NCBI GenBank assembly: GCA_009767595.1
Contig: VSDK01028707.1
Coordinates: forward strand, 22,447 to 86,446
Source: Symbiodinium kawagutii
Lineage: Eukaryota; Sar; Dinophyceae; Suessiales; Symbiodiniaceae
Length of the DNA stretch: 64,000 bases
Direction of reading: 5' to 3'
The notes below the pieces were generated by a model that was not told the DNA's origin, did not search any database, and was given only the letters and a program-made list of their open reading frames with translations. The number at the start of each line of letters is the position of its first letter. Position 1 is the first letter of the stretch. Both the position numbers and the translations under genes were made by a program. This document shows, one piece after another, positions 25,860 to 36,923 of the stretch.

Positions 25860-26590
25860 TTGCGTCGGCGGGCCTGCGCTTGCAAGTGGGAAGTTTCGTG
25901 AAGGGCACCATCAACCACAAGGTTTTTGCGAAGAGCGCCATGTTGAAGGGCAAATTTTGTGAAGAACCCCATTTGGACGGGCAAAGTTTTGTGAAGGGCC
26001 TCCATTGGGAAAAGAACCATTTGTGAACGACGTCCCCGGCCCTTGAAATATGTTCTTTGTTTGGAATAGATGTTTGTTGCCACATGTTTGTGTGCCTGGT
26101 TGATTTGTGAAAGCCATTTTCTTCACAAAATCATTGCATGGTGAACCGTTTTGTTTTGTGCCCAAAAACAACAGAATTCGGCACAAAAACTTTGTATTTC
26201 GACCTGTTTTGGAAAAAACTTGGCTGAAAAAATGTCGCGCTTCCAAAATTGGTGTCAAACATAGACTTTTTGTGCTTAGCGGGGACGTAATTCGGCACAA
26301 AACCCATAGGGCAATCAGCATTGCATTTTGTGAAAAAATGCAGCTTCACAAAAACCAATACCAGTTAATCTCATAACGCGATGCATTTTTCTGGCGAACC
26401 GTGTTTTGTGCTTAGCGGGGACGCAATTCGGCACAAAACCTTAGATTTGGAGGGTTTGCTCGTCACAAAAAACTGTTTTGGAAGATGCTGCTCGTCACAA
26501 AACCGGTGTTCGAAAGTGCTGCTCGGCACAAAAACTGTGTTAGAAGATGCTGCTCGGCACAAAACCTGTGTTGGACAAAAGGCTTTGCCC
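25860..26590. repeat. E3 core repeats
   Basis: The left half repeats TT(T/C)GTGAAG and GGGC words on a loose period. The right half repeats CTTAGCGGGGACG-AATTCGGCACAAAAC (26276 and 26411) and CTCGGCACAAAA-CTGTGTT (26460-26580). No frame of useful length with a domain is present. Confidence 0.7.
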
Positions 26591-27049
26591 GACAGGAATC
26601 CCTTCCTGCGCCACTAGTGAGGGACCCTGGGCTCAATCAAGATCTGGTCACGCAATGAAGTTGGAACATTGGCTGGCTTTTTAAAAACTACCCAGTCTTA
26701 GATAGTCTTAATGTTCGCATCATGTGTTCAAATTCTGTTTACATGTCCGTAGATCATGAGTACCTTGCGGTTGCTCATACACATAGGGTTCTTACAATAC
26801 TTTGTCTTCGTGGGAACCGTCGGCCGCGTGGGCCAATATCTTACCATCATTCGTGCGACTGATGTGTGGCAAACAGGTCAACACATCAGTTTCTGTTGGT
26901 TTCAACAACTTTTTTCTGCTCTGCCAAGATTCCAACGTCACTTGGGAAAGCGGGGGTTGCCGCTTTGTTTTCCCGCAGTTTTGGGGGCACAGCAACAGTG
27001 CGCCAGTTGTTGCGCCAAGGAACTTGTACACAGGAATCGGTGCGAATAA

Positions 27050-27720
27050 AAAACAATTCGTGAATTTGTAGGCGTAGGGTTCGGGTTATTGGCCAACTTG
27101 TAGCCCTGGATCTGTTCCAAAAAAAATTTGGCACCCTACCGCTCCGAACTTGTAGGCAGGGATCCTACCAAGTGAAAAGTATGTAGTTTATACTTGTGAA
27201 CTTCTTGGCAGGAGTCGTTCAAGTGAAAAAATCGATTGGAAAACTTGTAGACTGGGATCAACTGGCGTGAAAACAGTGGCAATTTACCCTTGTCAATTCA
27301 TAACGCACCGACGTGCTCAAGTATAATTCTTGCTGTTGACTTCGGTGAGTTTGTAAACAAGGATCAAACACTTCACAGCCTACAGGGCTTTACACCTGGG
27401 AAATTGCTAGCAGGGATGCAATCAGGTTGGGACTTTGCAGTTTGCAGCCCAGGCCTAGTAATATATATCTTAAAAAGAACAAACATTTGTCACCGATAAA
27501 TTTCTGGGCACAAATAGGACCAAATATTTTTTGCAGGCAGGAACGCTCTTGAGTGAGAAAAATGCAGCGGCAGTTTTTTTTTTGGAACTGGTAGGCTGGG
27601 ATCAAATGAAACGAAAATTTGGCAACTTACATGTGGGGCAGCCGGGGGCCTTGCAGCCGAGATCCCCCAAAGTAAAAAGCTGGCGCTTTACACCAGCAAA
27701 TGATTTGTCGCGAATGGTTA
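27050..27720 (-). repeat. E3 right subterminal array of M5 modules, inverted
   Basis: The reverse complement of the left-array module recurs: AACTTGTAG(G/C)C-GGGATC forms near 27102, 27148, 27242, 27348, 27400 and 27588. The two arrays therefore face each other, as subterminal transposase-binding repeats do in many DNA transposons. Confidence 0.7.
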
Positions 27721-28537
27721 TTTTAAGCGGAAACAATGCGCCCAATGCCTGGGTGAACTTGAAGGGATTGGCTCAGCCACGATCAATTGCAGACTTCGTT
27801 TTATCATGCAAAAATCAACCCCTTCAATGTGTGTTTTTTTTTGCGCGCCAGTCCCTCGAAAAGCGCATGCGCTTCATGTCACCTTGGCCCCCAAAGCTTG
27901 CGAAACCACGTTTGCTTGCGTCTTTGTACTTGCCCAAGAATTAACACGTGTTTCAGTTTTTTGGTTCTTGATGTTTTACATTAACACACGTTTGTTTCTG
28001 TTTTAGGTTCCATGCATTTTTCTTTGTGCCGTTTCTTGGTTTTTTCCTTGGAGAGTCGATTTGTTCACCACCGTGGGGCGGTGATGGTCCCATAAAGGGC
28101 GAATTTGTTGCTTTGCTGCGAGGTGTGCAAAATCCAGCAGTCACCCCATCACTGTCGTTCAAGTGCAAGTACCCACAATGGTCAAAAGCACAAAATAGGT
28201 TAGGTCACCATAGCCCACATTCCCCATTTGTGCAAGCCACCAGTTTGTTGCGTAGCCCCTTTGCAAATACTACGCGATGCACAAATGCGAATTCAGCTAC
28301 GGGAAAAGGGAACAACCATAGTTGACCATGATGTTCTTTTTCTGGGCCAACCTCTTTTCGACAACCGTTGTTCACAATGGTGTTGTTTATGTTTGGCAGC
28401 GCGCGCAACACAACAACTATTGCTGACCATGCTGTTGTCATCAGAAGCATCGCAACAGGAATTGTTGACATTGCTGTTGTTCAGCTGCAGGAGCATCGCC
28501 GCAACCAAGGTTGGCAATGGGGTTGAAATAGCAGAAG

Positions 28538-28590
28538 AAAGCCAAAACCCTAGATGCATAACAAAACCCCGAACCAGGGGAACAGAGAAT
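28538..28590 (-). repeat. E3 right terminal inverted repeat
   Basis: Inverted partner of 23872-23924; the outer end is followed by GTTT at 28591. Confidence 0.85.
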
Positions 28591-28749
28591 GTTTTCAGGA
28601 GAGAAAGTTTTTAGGAGTCGTCCTGGTCCAATTAGCTCTTTCCAAACTTTGAATGCTGTGCTCACAGTGACAGACAGCTTGGTCACTCGCTCGAAGCGGG
28701 CAATGGAATCAGCTGGGCTCTCATCAATTTGGTTAAACCGACGAGCCAT
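28591..28749 (-). pseudogene. 5' part of the small gene split by E3
   Basis: An ATG at 28749 opens 53 codons that reach the E3 boundary in the same phase as 23867-23496. Joined, the two would encode about 176 aa. The frame is also open upstream to 28800 without an ATG, so an upstream exon is possible. The N-terminal peptide is basic and amphipathic. No family is recognised. It sits just downstream of an M1 cluster. Confidence 0.6.
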
Positions 28750-28842
28750 GACGGACACTACTACCCATCCCCCAAACACTGTGAGCCATACAGCTGCCAC
28801 TCAGACTTGTTCAAAGTGCGGTAACTTAACTTGCTACGACCG

Positions 28843-28976
28843 AAAGGAGCCAACAGCGGCATCCTGCAGCGCAACCAAATTAAGGAGCTAGAAGCATCCT
28901 GCAAAGGAGCTAAGAAGCATCCTGCAAAAGGAGCTGAACAGCATCCTGCAAACCGAAGGAGCCAAAGGGCATCCTG
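28843..28976 (+). repeat. cluster of five M1 modules
   Basis: Head-to-tail copies of (A)AAGGAGC(C/T)-spacer-GCATCCTGCA occur at about 28843-28869, 28883-28903, 28903-28926, 28928-28952 and 28955-28976. Some copies have GGAGCT in place of GGAGCC, which weakens the stem. Confidence 0.8.
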
Positions 28977-29080
28977 CTCAGCTGCTCAGCAGCAGTTCTT
29001 TTTCCCCGGACCAGGATTCACGTTCTTGGAAGAGTCTACTGCGCTATGGTACTATTGTACACCGCCGCCCCATTGCAGCC

Positions 29081-30271
29081 TCAAGTCACGATGCCACCGC
29101 CAGAGCCACGGCCACCACGATCAGGTCCTGGTGGACCTGGAGGACACTGATCTGGGTACCTGCTTCGGTACCAGTCCTTCCTCTTCCTTCCCTTCGTGCC
29201 CCTGCGCCGGCGTCTCCTGGACCTGGACCTCGACCGCTTGGACCCCGAAGCACGCTCCTCGCCACCACTTGGATTCAAGGTAGTGCTGCTGCGAGAACCA
29301 GGGCCTGACTGAGATGAACCAAAATGATCAATGGTCATGTGAAACATTTTTTATGCTAATGTACTTTGAATTCTGACTGCAAATTAGTGAGGCCAAGAAT
29401 CGTCGTGGGTCAGCAGCTGCTGCAGCATCGCCTGCACGGCGATAGCGCGGCACAACCACTGCAGGAGGAGCAACAGTTTTTTCCGAGGCATTGGACTCTT
29501 CGGTCTCAGAGCTGGATTCCTCAGCTGTCACAGTGGCGGNNNNNNNNNNNNNNNNNNNNNNNNNNNNNNNNNNNNNNNNNNNNNNNNNNNNNNNNNNNNN
29601 NNNNNNNNNNNNNNNNNNNNNNNNNNNNNNNNNNNNNNNNNNNNNNNNNNNNNNNNNNNNNNNNNNNNNNNNNNNNNNNNNNNNNNNNNNNNNNNNNNNN
29701 NNNNNNNNNNNNNNNNNNNNNNNNNNNNNNNNNNNNNNNNNNNNNNNNNNNNNNNNNNNNNNNNNNNNNNNNNNNNNNNNNNNNNNNNNNNNNNNNNNNN
29801 NNNNNNNNNNNNNNNNNNNNNNNNNNNNNNNNNNNNNNNNNNNNNNNNNNNNNNNNNNNNNNNNNNNNNNNNNNNNNNNNNNNNNNNNNNNNNNNNNNNN
29901 NNNNNNNNNNNNNNNNNNNNNNNNNNNNNNNNNNNNNNNNNNNNNNNNNNNNNNNNNNNNNNNNNNNNNNNNNNNNNNNNNNNNNNNNNNNNNNNNNNNN
30001 NNNNNNNNNNNNNNNNNNNNNNNAACGGTGGCCCCCCCATCGGCGGCCCCATCAGCGCTGGACGGGCCATCGGCAGCATGCCTGGCATCATCCCTCCTGG
30101 CGCAATGCCAGGCAGCATCGGCATCGCACCTTGACCTGGCATGGTCATGCCTTGGTGCCCTTGCTGCGCGAAGGCCATTTGCTGCTGCAGCAATTGTTGT
30201 TGCTGCTGCCGCTCATCCTCCGCCAGCACTTCGAAAAGGGATTGGCACATGTGTGCCAGCGCCCTCCTCAT
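29081..30271 (-). CDS. Gln/Met/Pro-rich protein with Arg-rich C-terminus, partly in a gap
   Basis: ATG at 30271 opens a peptide with a short helical head, a Gln run (residues about 21-31) and a Met/Pro/Gly-rich stretch, then enters the N gap. After the gap the same strand has an acidic Ser/Glu segment (29531-29400). A CATCTCAG acceptor near 29311 opens an exon that is RS/Arg-rich (SRSRSRRRRRR) and ends in a Gly/Pro/Arg tail with stop at 29081. The composition resembles RNA-binding or splicing-type low-complexity proteins, but no RRM or other domain is visible. The middle is unknown because of the gap, so total length and exon number are open. Confidence 0.55.
29540..30023. other. assembly gap (484 N)
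   Basis: A run of N inside the Gln/Met/Pro-rich gene. Low-complexity coding sequence on both sides suggests a repeat that failed to assemble. Confidence 0.99.
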
Positions 30272-30679
30272 GGCTACGAGGCACAGCAGGACAGGAAACG
30301 AGCTGGACTTGGTTGCTTTGTTTTTGCTTGGTGTTATCTTGCGTTTTTTTTGTGTTTTTCATGATTGACATTGAAGTGATTTGAAGTGACATGATTTTTT
30401 GAACGACTTATTTTTTCACAGAACTCTGGAGTCCACACTGTGACTTTAAGTTCTACTGCTGTCTGTTGCTTTTACTTTTAAAGTTAAGACAGTCCATTCG
30501 CTCGTCCTGACTTCGAGCCACATCATCGGAGGCAATGCCGCTAAATGAAAAAAATGACAAACAGCCTGGACAGTCACAGCAAGAAACTTACTAAAACTCA
30601 TCATTGAGTCTGCTGCAGTCTTTTATTTTTTGGTTCCTTTCGATACAATGCCCTTAATGAAAGATCACATTTTAGTTCT

Positions 30680-31265
30680 TCTTCAAAAAAGATGGCAGCA
30701 ATTTCCAGCAATTGCTGCGATCTTTCCTCTTTCAAGATTCCAGCAATTGCTGCGATCTTTCCTCTGTCAAGAGACGATTTCAAGGTCAGATTAGGCATGC
30801 CTTAAACTCATTTGCTACGATCTCAGGGTCAGATTTTTAGAGCTCGAGATCACAGCATGTCGCCAGAAATGCTGCGAAGTTCCTGCCGTTTCCACCTTCT
30901 GCTACGAAGTCAGCCTCAAAAATTTTGATCCCGAGATCACAGCAATTGATGGTTTAGTAGGGGAGATCACAGCATTTCGCCAGAAATGCTGCGATCTAGG
31001 CCTCTGAAAAACTGACCCTGAGATCACAGCAATTTCATGTTAGTAAGCTCCTTGCAAAGCTTCCAGCTTAGTCCCGGAGATCTTAAGTGCTACGATCGTT
31101 TTCCTTGCTGTCTCACCGAGATCACAGCAAGTGACATCAAATGCTACGATCTTTTTGCTTGATTACTTGCAGAGATCACAGCAAGTGGCATCAAATGCTA
31201 CGATCTTTTTGCTTGGTTACTTACAGAGATCACAGCAAGTGGCATCAAATCCTGCAAGCTCTTTC
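30680..31265 (+). repeat. M3 array of 15-bp-arm inverted repeats
   Basis: Repeated modules have left arm GAGATCACAGCA and right arm ATGCTGCGATCT. The best copy (30963-30997) has arms AGATCACAGCATTTC and GAAATGCTGCGATCT with one mismatch. Other copies start near 30693, 30735, 30845, 30932, 31020, 31121, 31173 and 31226. The last three are a direct repeat of about 52 bp. The array ends just before a plus-strand coding remnant. Confidence 0.85.
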
Positions 31266-31556
31266 CCAGGGAGTATGGCAATGGAAAAATTTTCCCTTTC
31301 TCTGGTCAGCAAAAAAATTTGAAGTGTAGATCTGGACTCGTCAGATTCTTCCTGGAGCAGCCCATCAACACAATGGCTACTCGATTAAAAAAAAAGGACA
31401 CTTCTTCTACCAAAAATTTAGTGAAAATTATGAGATGGTTACTTCACTTCTGCAGCAGACTCATTGATGTTACACAAGGGACACTCTCAGCTGCTCTACA
31501 GCAGTTACAGGTCAGGCGCTATTTTACTACGGAGGCCTCAGTGACCACGAGGGCAG

Positions 31557-32430
31557 GTGACCGCTGCAAAAACTGCACCAGGCCAAGATTGCATGGTCCA
31601 AAGACCGTTGCACTTGAAAGAATTTGGTTCGATGCCACCCAGTACTGTCATCAATGATGGCTCTGAATGCGCCAGTGCAGTAACGATGATTGTTACTCTG
31701 ATTCTCTCACATGTTGGCTGGATGTCATTCGAAAATTTTCAAGAAAAATCCTTAGCAGTTAACTTCTTCAGTGGCCATCGCCATGTCTGTCATGCTGTGG
31801 TCCATTTAGACGGTCCATGCGTTGACAAATCCAGACCACGAGCTGGGATGGTGATTACAAAGGCGCAGCTCAAACTCTTTGCTGCGGAATCACTACCAAG
31901 TGACTGAAATCAAAGATTTCCATGTTTCAGAAGTCACCCAGACAAATGGAATTTACTCTTTCCGTGGATGCGGTACAAATCAGGTCAAAACAAAGAGAGT
32001 GTTCATGGAACTGTGGGCTTTGTAACCTGCATGCACTGATTGTTTTAAAAATGCACAACAGAATTATAAAATATGTATGTTAGACCTGTTTTGTCTGGAT
32101 CAACTTTATGATGCGTGGCTGCATCGCAGGCACGGGAAAGGGCAGTTCCATGTCTGTGGATCCTATGAGTGGACTGCAGCTCCAGCAGTTTAATCCTGGA
32201 ACGATCCAGAGATCACCAAGCACGATCTTAAATTTAAGCAAGTGTATGGAGAAAAATTGCCACCTTGGCTGCCAGGAGTCAGCTTATCTGCGTTGACTTG
32301 ATTCTTCTCTGAGGCCTGGTCCTGGATGTTTATGGAATTCTGTTCACGTCCGAGGTGTGGCAATGTCCAGCAATCAAGAATCTGGATGACCGTTCGCATC
32401 TTCAAGCTGGGCAACGTCCCGGGTTTGAAC
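31557..32430 (+). pseudogene. degraded plus-strand coding remnant
   Basis: Several protein-like plus-strand blocks follow each other in changing frames: 31640-31907, about 31848-32024 (ending TAA) and about 32096-32430, where the frame that reads YDAWLHRRHGKGQFHV is broken by TAA and TGA. No splice sites cleanly connect them. The orientation is opposite to all E1 genes and an M3 array lies directly upstream, so this is probably the decayed gene of a separate element inserted in E1. The family is not recognised. Confidence 0.35.
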
Positions 32431-32527
32431 ATGCCTCACCAAGCTGACAAAGGTTCTTGCCAGCGGTAGTGACAAGGCTGGTATAATGATGAAGGCAAGC
32501 TGGGAGCCAAAAGTTACAGATTGACGC

Positions 32528-32675
32528 ATTCAGGAGCACATTGTTGCATCCTGCCACAGCTATACCAGCTTCCTACAAAGGAGCCAGGAGGGCTTCCTGC
32601 AAGAGTGAAGGAGCCAGCGGCATCCTGCAAAGGAGCCAGGGGCATCCTGCAAAGGAGCCAGCGGCATCCTGCAAA
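32528..32675 (+). repeat. cluster of five M1 modules
   Basis: Copies at about 32531-32554, 32578-32600, 32608-32628, 32631-32652 and 32653-32673. The last two read AAAGGAGCCAG then GGCATCCTGC and are nearly identical. They lie downstream of the stop of the PPCT-motif gene. Confidence 0.85.
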
Positions 32676-32783
32676 GAACATGCTTCACTACTACGTGGGT
32701 ATCCCAGTGACAGTTAAGTGACTGACAGGCAGCAGCAACCGCAGCATTTTTTCCTTGCAGGTGTTGGCTCGATTGACCGTCTG

Positions 32784-33575
32784 TCAATCAATGAGCTCTG
32801 CGCCAATTTCAGCGCGGATGCCTTGCAACAAATTTTCCACCATTGGGGTTGGATAAGTCTCACAAAACGAAGACATTGAAATTCCAGCTTCACTTCCTTC
32901 GATGCGTCGATGTTCTTCTTGACATTGACAGTACTGATCACCAAACAAGTGGTGAATGGCCGGGATGTTGTGGAGCAGCTTGGTGCGCTTCCGAATTGGC
33001 TTGCGGCTGCCAGGACATCGCAATCCAAATCTGCATTGGTCAAAGCGTGAACACATCACACCAGGACGACCAGCAAGCTCAACCAAGCACTCTTCGTCCC
33101 ATGATGAAGCACCATCTGGGTGTTCCAGCACGAAGTACTGTTTCCGGTCCAATTGTGACTGAGCCACCTCCTTGGCAAACTCCAACAATTGCTTCGCTTT
33201 TGTGAGCCGCACGTGGTACTGCACCTCCCCAATGCGCTTCCGCCCCCACATGTGCATGAGTTGAGAAAACAAAGTGCAAGGTGGGCTCAAGACAAAGACT
33301 CTAGGATTGTAAAGGTCAATGTGCTTCCACACAGAAGCTCGACCATTGACAAATCCTAGATCCAGTTCCTCGTCATCCTTGATGTCGAAGCTTTGCCCTG
33401 GAGCTAGATCAAAGAATTGACACCGCGGAACCAGTCTGGGCCTGCTGAAAAGCTCAGAAACATCTGGCTGATCAACGGAGCTAATCTCGATCACACCACA
33501 GAGACGCTGTCGCTTTGGACGACCGCATGGCTTGGAGAGCATCTCTGCAAAGCTACCTGTCGCTGAGCCAGGCAC
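32784..33575 (-). CDS. PPCT-motif protein, methyltransferase-like, mobile-element associated
   Basis: An open frame of about 263 codons ends at 32784. It has a FFDLAPG strand-turn near residues 54-60, SPPCTLFS at 97-104, VLEHPDGASSW at 149-159, FDQCRFGL at 178-185 and a KRTKLLHN segment at 196-203. The PPC-x-x-FS loop and the order of motifs resemble the catalytic region of cytosine-C5 DNA methyltransferases, but the usual ENV and QxRxR motifs are not recognisable, so enzymatic activity is doubtful. I recall similar segments in dinoflagellate retroelement polyproteins. The true start is unclear: the frame continues upstream to an acceptor near 33626, and a candidate first exon lies at 33745-33630. 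It shares a spacer without M1 modules with the transposase gene upstream. Confidence 0.6.
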   Translation of the reverse strand: MPGSATGSFAEMLSKPCGRPKRQRLCGVIEISSVDQPDVSELFSRPRLVPRCQFFDLAPGQSFDIKDDEELDLGFVNGRASVWKHIDLYNPRVFVLSPPCTLFSQLMHMWGRKRIGEVQYHVRLTKAKQLLEFAKEVAQSQLDRKQYFVLEHPDGASSWDEECLVELAGRPGVMCSRFDQCRFGLRCPGSRKPIRKRTKLLHNIPAIHHLFGDQYCQCQEEHRRIEGSEAGISMSSFCETYPTPMVENLLQGIRAEIGAELID

Positions 33576-34019
33576 TTCAACGTCAGAGTTTGCACTTGTG
33601 GTCCCACAGTTTTCATCATGCTGTCAGGTGTGAAAGTCTCTGTGTGAATTCGCGCAAAGCATCATTTTCAGCAACGTAGCGTAGCACAGCACCGTGGATT
33701 GCTCTTTGCTGTCAGAGACAGATCGACCCCAAACACAGCAACGCATCATGAATTTGATGTGTTTAAAAAAATTGCATTCTACCAATTTATATAAGTGACA
33801 TCAATTTCACAATGCGGCTCACCCCTGGGCTCAGGTGTGAAACACCACTTTCGAGAGCCAGTCCAAATTTTTTGGGTCATGGCGCACGTAAAGTTCTGAG
33901 TGACTATCAGTGTTTCCTATCTTCAATTACACTTTTAAAGACGTGACATGACATTGCACCAAACCCAAACCTAAACAAAAACTTCCATCTTTGAGTCAAT
34001 CACTTTAAAGAAATCGCAC

Positions 34020-36806
34020 TCAGTCTGAAGACTTCCAAATCCATTTGCCCTTCTCCGTGGTGGACTCGACGAGGCCTGCTTTGGGCCGGCAAGTGGTGCA
34101 GCCCACCTCGGTGTTGCGGTAGCATTTAGAACAGCCCACCTTGGCATCTTCAGGGATGGAGATTCGCCTTCGCTTTGAAGAGCTCTCAGACTCAGCACCG
34201 ACCGGCGGAGCAGCAGGAGCCTTGGCAATCGCCTTTGCTTTCGCTGCAGTGGACTTGGCCTTGGGTTTTGCTTCAGCTTTGGCTTTGGCTTTGCCTTTGC
34301 CCTTCTTACCTTTGCCTGCGCCCTTCACAGACTCAACTGGTGCCAGGGCAGGTCCCGGCTCCACACCTGCAGCAGCAGGCACAGCGCGACCAGGAGGGCA
34401 TCCCTTTTCAATGGCAGCATGACCAGCTGGTGCTCCAAGTACACAATTGCCATCGGATTCACTTTTGGATTTTTTGGCAACATCTTTGATCACCTGGATG
34501 CTCAAAGGCGAAGTGAAAGCAAAACCCAAATTCATCTGTTGCAGCAAATCCTCTGGGATGGGCAGCTGGAGAGAGAATCGCTGAAAGACCCAGCTCATCT
34601 TGGGCAAGACCCAGGTCGAAGACGTTCTGGCTTCGTTGTTCTCCACCTGGCCGAAGTGCAAGACAACTCGATGTGTAAAAAAAACAACTATAACAAAACG
34701 CAGGAAAAAAATAATCATGACACAGGCACCAGCTTCCGGAGGTACTCACTGGCTTTCTGGTGGCCCCACTGCAGCATGACGTCAGCAGTCTTCAAGAATT
34801 CTTTCTTTTGACGCACAGACAACATCGTGCGAGGCAACCCTTGTGCTGGAGGTTTCTCAGCCAACGCCGAGACATGCTGCCAAGGAATGTACAGGATAGG
34901 AGCTTGGCTGGCCCCATTCGAGCCCATGTACAATTTGGGCAACAAAACCACATCACGAGGATCAGGGGTCAATGCCTTCAGACACTGCGGGATTTCGAGG
35001 ATGTCCTGCAATTCCTTTGGCAGAAATTCCCTGCGCATCAGCTTCAAACAGTGGCAAGCTTCAAGGTTCTGTTCGCTGGCAACCTTTGTTTGGAACAGGC
35101 CAGTGACATGAGTTGCCAAAGGGGCCAACCATGTTGTGAAGTCAGCAACTGATTCGATGTGCTCCACATAAAAGTCTGGGAGGTGATTCTGGATTCGGGT
35201 CTCAAAATCCTTTGGGTCTTCCAAAACCACGGCTCGGCTGAGGCAAGTGGCCACATTGCTGAACGCTGCATCTTGGCGGTTGTGGGTGTGACCCACGCGG
35301 CCCTGGGTGAGCACTGCAGTGTGAATCTTCCTCAAAGCCACTTGGACGCCCAAATACTTGATAAACAAGTTGTTTTTGGACTCAGAAGCAGCATTGTCGG
35401 TAACACAGCGCCAGTGAAGGGGCATGTCCAGGCCTCTTGCCCCTAAGCGATCGGTAACGACCTGACAGATTGTAAAATAACACTCACCAGCACACAATTT
35501 CAAACTTTACAGGTTGATTTAAATGGAAAAACAAATGCAGGAAACAATCATGGGGCCAAGCCTCCAGAGCTCTGGAAGTGACAGTGCATTGCACATCAGC
35601 ACCCTTTCCAATGTCCTGGTCCGTCGTAAACAAGAACTTGCCCAGTCCATCAAAGGTGAGTCCATGCGCACCGATCTGTGGCCTCCAGCAATCACTCAGG
35701 GTCTTGGCCATGCTGGTATTTCGTGGCACTCTGAACTTGCTTTGGTCCATGCCATCTTGCGTCCAGTTGAGGACGGCCTTCTCCCGACAAACTTTGGCAC
35801 AGCCAGCTGCATTGCAAGTCACACTATCGAAGCCCAACTGTTCAGCCAAAGCATCGCAATTGCGATCCAACATCACACTCTTGATGTGTCCAGAGTGAGC
35901 TGCTTGAATTTGCTTGAGCTGTGCTTCACAGACAGCTTCCTTACGCAACTTCTTCAACTTTTCACAACAAGAGCACTTGCCATGCTGCACAGAGTCAGCA
36001 ATGCGCAGCATCTTCTTCCAGGTTGTGCTATTGTAATGCCGGTGAAAAGTGCTCTTGTGCACAGGATTGGCACTCCATTGGACATACATCTCATAGAACT
36101 CTTGGAAGCTCATGTGAGGCAAGTATCTCTTGGAAGTGACAGCACACTCTTCATCCGCTCCCGGCAATGCCAGAGTCAAGCAGTCTTCCAACCTCATGGT
36201 TGAAGCTTGGCTCTCACTGTCTTCCTTGGTCTCCTCGGCCACCGCAACCAGGACGGGCTGCCTCTGCTGATTCATGTCCTCGAGCTCGGCAGAAGCGTCC
36301 AGATCTTCTGTTGGCACATGCATGGCATAGTTCGTCCAAGCATGGAAGAAGAACTGGTTCATGTCTCGCTGGCCAGCAGTCAGCTGAGTCAAGCGCGCGT
36401 GGCTTTGCAATCCTGCCCTGCGACAATCTGGCGGTGGCCCTTCCAAATGCAAACTGTCTTTGAGGCTGTAAAGAGTTGAGGTGCCCAGGGCGACTGCCTT
36501 CTGAAAGACCTTCAGGCACACATTCACATCGTTCAGCCTATAAACACGCTCGGGCATGTCCCGCAACATCAGCCAGACTCTACGCCGATGCATCTCCTTG
36601 TCGGCCTTCAGAAGGGATTCACGCAGAACGTTGCACCAAAGTTCCATGTCACTGCCAGGTGACACACATGGAACTGCGCACCTGCACGTCCAGCAGACAT
36701 CATCCAAGACCTCATCCTCAGACGGCAGCGACCAACCCTCACTGCCATCATCGCTGGGAAGGTCCAGGTCCACGACGTCAGCCTCAGCAGCTGCACGCGA
36801 AGACAT
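34020..36806 (-). CDS. DDE-like transposase, 867 aa, three exons
   Basis: Exons 36806-35562, 35461-34730 and 34646-34020 join in phase (415, 244 and 209 codons including stop). Introns are 100 nt (GC donor) and 83 nt (GT donor). The start is ATG at 36806. The N-terminus is acidic with a Cys cluster (CWTCRCAVPC). A second Cys pair with basic residues (CSCCEKLKKLRK) lies near residue 290. The core has TFDGLGKF near residue 390, VTDNAASESKNN at about 435-446 and VGHTHNRQDAAFS at 471-483. This D, D-N-x-KNN and GHTHN-x-x-D order is what I know from RNase-H-fold transposase-type domains (DUF7869-like) in eukaryotic elements. The C-terminus is Lys/Ala-rich and ends in a small CxxC-type cluster. It is the likely transposase of E1. 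Confidence 0.75.
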
Positions 36807-36923
36807 GGCTCAGTCAGCCCGTAGAGGGAAACAAGGGACAGAGCGCGGCTTGAACCGTGGCTGCTGCAACATCACTGGGACGTTGAGAGGTGGTGCCCTG
36901 CAAGTCACAAAGGAAGCAAGTTT

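Larger units (their letters stand above)
23872..28590. mobile_element. E3: 4.7-kb nested element with 52-bp TIRs and GTTT target duplication
   Basis: The ends 23872-23924 and 28538-28590 are inverted copies with about five differences in 52 bp, sharing CTGGTTCGGGGTTTTGTT and GCATCTAGGG. GTTT flanks both sides (23868-23871 and 28591-28594). Excising the element with one GTTT rejoins a reading frame exactly. Inside there is no supported gene. Two arrays of a short module lie in opposite orientation near the two ends, and a CACAAAA-rich core lies between them. It is a non-autonomous DNA transposon by structure; the superfamily is unknown. Confidence 0.8.

Noticed and set aside
24600..27720. CRISPR-like spacing of repeats in E3
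   Set aside because: Units are strongly diverged, occur in both orientations inside a TIR-bounded element, and the genome is eukaryotic with introns; no cas genes.
28538..28560. Telomere-like CTAGGGTTTTGG in the E3 ends
   Set aside because: It occurs once per end and is not tandem; it is simply part of the TIR.
23871..28590. E3 as a large spliced intron
   Set aside because: No GT, GC or GA donor and AG acceptor at its ends restores the frame; exact excision with one GTTT does.
29366..30384. Long open frames across the N gap
   Set aside because: Their length comes from untranslated N; only the flanking minus-strand segments are usable.
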